From Sulfuriferula sp. (lineage in GTDB: Bacteria; Pseudomonadota; Gammaproteobacteria; Burkholderiales; Sulfuriferulaceae), in the NCBI GenBank assembly GCA_031291235.1, contig JARLJL010000009.1, forward strand, positions 248,208 to 312,207: 64,000 bases of DNA, given 5' to 3'. The translations under genes were made by a program, and so were the position numbers. The notes under the pieces are model-generated. The model made no database searches, was not told the origin of the DNA, and worked only from the letters and a program-made list of their open reading frames with translations. Below are positions 62,363 through 64,000 of the stretch, piece by piece; positions within the stretch are counted from its first letter, which is position 1; the number at the start of each line of letters is the position of its first letter.

Positions 62363-62393
62363 TGCACCAATCTCTGATAAACAGGAGCTGACC

Positions 62394-62774
62394 ATGTTAG
62401 AAACCACGACTGAAACCGCCCAACCGGTAACCATGAACGATTTTGCCAGCCCGATACAGTTTTCCGAAAGCGCGGCGCTCAAAGTCAAGGACATGATCGT
62501 CGAAGAGGGCAATGCCAAACTGAATCTGCGCGTATACGTCACCGGCGGCGGCTGTTCCGGCTTTCAATACGGCTTCGCCTTCGATGAAACCATCAACGAA
62601 GACGATACCCGCATCGAAAAGCACGGCGTCAATCTGGTCGTGGATGCGGTGAGCTTCCAATATCTGGCCGGTGCCGAGATCGATTACGAAGACGGCCTGG
62701 AAGGCGCCCGTTTCCTCATCAAGAATCCGAATGCGGCCTCCACTTGCGGTTGCGGCAGCTCGTTCTCGATGTAA
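62394..62774 (+). CDS. erpA: ErpA-type A-type Fe-S carrier
   Basis: A 126-residue A-type carrier with an N-terminal extension, the first Cys in [18 protein letters not shown] and the C-terminal [16 protein letters not shown]. It resembles ErpA more than IscA by the [11 protein letters not shown] motif. It lies between iscU and iscA, an unusual insertion in the isc order. Ribosome site CAGGAG. Confidence 0.88.
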   Translation: MLETTTETAQPVTMNDFASPIQFSESAALKVKDMIVEEGNAKLNLRVYVTGGGCSGFQYGFAFDETINEDDTRIEKHGVNLVVDAVSFQYLAGAEIDYEDGLEGARFLIKNPNAASTCGCGSSFSM

Positions 62775-62797
62775 TCGCAGCACCTAAGGAGACCATC

Positions 62798-63121
62798 ATG
62801 TCCGTCACCCTGACTGAAAGCGCGGCGAAACGCATCAGCAGTTTCATAGAAAAACGCGGCAAAGGCGTCGGTCTGCGGCTGGCAGTCAAGACCAGCGGCT
62901 GCTCGGGACTGGCTTACGCCATCGAATTCGCCGACGAAACCCTGCCGGAAGACCTGCTGTTCGAAAGCCACGGCGTAACCGTGCTGGTCGATCCGAAAAG
63001 CCACGTGTTTCTGGCAGGCACAGAGCTGGATTTCGTACGCGAAGGGTTGAACGAAGGCTTCAAGTTCAACAACCCCAACGTCAAGGATTCATGTGGCTGC
63101 GGCGAGAGTTTCAAAGTCTGA
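62798..63121 (+). CDS. iscA: IscA A-type Fe-S carrier
   Basis: A 107-residue Isc[38 protein letters not shown] with the first Cys and [16 protein letters not shown] with the last pair. ATG 62798 has an AAGGAG site; the longer frame overlaps erpA. It follows erpA by 23 bases. Confidence 0.95.
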   Translation: MSVTLTESAAKRISSFIEKRGKGVGLRLAVKTSGCSGLAYAIEFADETLPEDLLFESHGVTVLVDPKSHVFLAGTELDFVREGLNEGFKFNNPNVKDSCGCGESFKV

Positions 63122-63153
63122 CCCATTATTGAAACACATACCGGCAATTAATT

Positions 63154-64000
63154 ATGGCACTGCTACAGATATCCGAACCCGGCCTGTCCGCCGCCCCGCA
63201 TCAGCACCGTCTGGCGGTAGGCATCGATCTCGGCACCACCAATTCGCTGGTGGCTAGCGTCATCAGCGGCTCCGGCGCAGTTATCCGCGACGAACACGAC
63301 CGCACGCTGCTGCCGTCGGTAGTACGTTATCTGGCCGATGGCAGCATCGAAACCGGCCACGAGGCGTTGGCGCAACAAAGCAACGATGCGCTCAACACCA
63401 TCGCCTCAGCCAAACGGCTGATGGGACGCGGGCTCGCCGATGTAACCGATATACACCAGATACCTTACCGCCTGATCGATTCCCCTGGCATGGTCAGCAT
63501 AGCAACGGCAGCCGGCGCCAAAACGCCGGTCGAAGTCGGTGCGGAAATACTGCGCACTTTGCGCCTGCGCGCCGAAGCCGCATTGGGCGGCGAACTCACC
63601 GGTGCGGTCATTACCGTTCCCGCCTACTTCGACGACGCCCAGCGTCAGGCCACCAAGGATGCGGCGCGGCTGGCTGGGCTGACTGTATTGCGGCTGCTCA
63701 ACGAACCCACCGCGGCCGCCATCGCTTACGGCCTCGACAATGGCGCCGAAGGCATCTATGCGGTCTACGATCTGGGCGGCGGGACATTCGACATTTCCAT
63801 ACTCAAACTGTCGCAGGGCATCTTCGAAGTGCTTGCTACCAACGGCGACTCGGCACTCGGCGGCGACGATTTCGACCGCGCCATCGCCGGCTGGGTCAGC
63901 ACCCAGCTGGCACTGCCGGCACTGGGCGCACACGACATGCAAAAGCTGCTGACCCAGGCGCGCGCCGCCAAGGAAGCATTGTCGACGGAGCCTATCGCCC
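63154..64000 (+). CDS. hscA: HscA, Fe-S specialised Hsp70 (3' end cut by window edge)
   Basis: The first 282 codons of an Hsp70: phosphate-1 motif [52 protein letters not shown] and phosphate-2 [14 protein letters not shown]. The N-terminal extension [20 protein letters not shown] is typical of HscA rather than DnaK. It starts 32 bases after iscA. The usual hscB gene is not between iscA and hscA. Confidence 0.95.
   Translation, partial: MALLQISEPGLSAAPHQHRLAVGIDLGTTNSLVASVISGSGAVIRDEHDRTLLPSVVRYLADGSIETGHEALAQQSNDALNTIASAKRLMGRGLADVTDIHQIPYRLIDSPGMVSIATAAGAKTPVEVGAEILRTLRLRAEAALGGELTGAVITVPAYFDDAQRQATKDAARLAGLTVLRLLNEPTAAAIAYGLDNGAEGIYAVYDLGGGTFDISILKLSQGIFEVLATNGDSALGGDDFDRAIAGWVSTQLALPALGAHDMQKLLTQARAAKEALSTEPIA

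Overview
The window looks like chromosomal DNA of a nitrogen-fixing, redox-flexible betaproteobacterium, probably in or near the Nitrosomonadales (Gallionella/Sideroxydans/Sulfuricella-type relatives). This rests on a group II-like nif gene order, a RegB/RegA pair, isc genes and EmrAB-type efflux. The genus is inference; no rRNA or tRNA gene was seen.

Layout. 1-10.3 kb is housekeeping and regulation: a CHRD protein, a cyclic-nucleotide-binding protein, a PgsA-like transferase, a PCu(A)C copper chaperone, the RegB/RegA redox two-component system, an AraC-type regulator, and a LysR regulator divergent from an EmrA-EmrB-outer-membrane-factor operon. 10.3-14.7 kb is a molybdate operon (unknown gene, modE, modA, a c-type cytochrome, modB, modC) behind a ModE-like box. 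14.8-25.2 kb is the main nif operon, read leftwards: nifH-D-K, a FeSII (Shethna)-like ferredoxin, a second [2Fe-2S] protein, nifE-N-X, DUF269, CCE_0567-type, fdxB, nifQ and an Rrf2 regulator. Divergent from nifH, 25.6-28.8 kb holds a four-gene operon: degenerate receiver, unknown protein, SagB-type oxidoreductase, ankyrin protein. 28.8-33.4 kb is accessory: a DUF4062 protein, a ~630 bp inverted-repeat element, an antitoxin/PIN pair, and stress proteins. 33.5-38.6 kb is a leftward run of eight close genes (FAD amine oxidase, unknown, AAA+ ATPase, unknown, FAH-type enzyme, unknown, BolA, monothiol glutaredoxin), divergent from a 98-aa gene. 39-43.9 kb is mixed accessory DNA. 44-52.6 kb is the nifB operon, read leftwards: nifB, fdxN, an IscA-type gene, TPR, LRV, two nifZ genes, unknown, nifS, nifT, unknown, DegT aminotransferase, SIR2-like, [2Fe-2S] ferredoxin. 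53-58 kb has a prohibitin-like gene, an ECF sigma factor group, and a broken phzF. 58-64 kb has nifA, an fmdB-type gene, and iscS-iscU-erpA-iscA-hscA, which runs off the right edge.

How it fits together. Reading promoters by eye, I find NifA enhancer sites (TGT-N10-ACA) paired with -24/-12 sigma-54 promoters at four places: upstream of nifH (two sites, probably serving both directions), upstream of nifB (two sites), upstream of iscS (one site), and in the divergent gap at 38.6-38.9 kb (one site, promoters both ways). This suggests one NifA regulon of nitrogenase structure, cofactor assembly, general Fe-S assembly and two poorly described operons. nifU, nifV, nifW and nifL are not in the window. 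IscU under NifA control may replace NifU.
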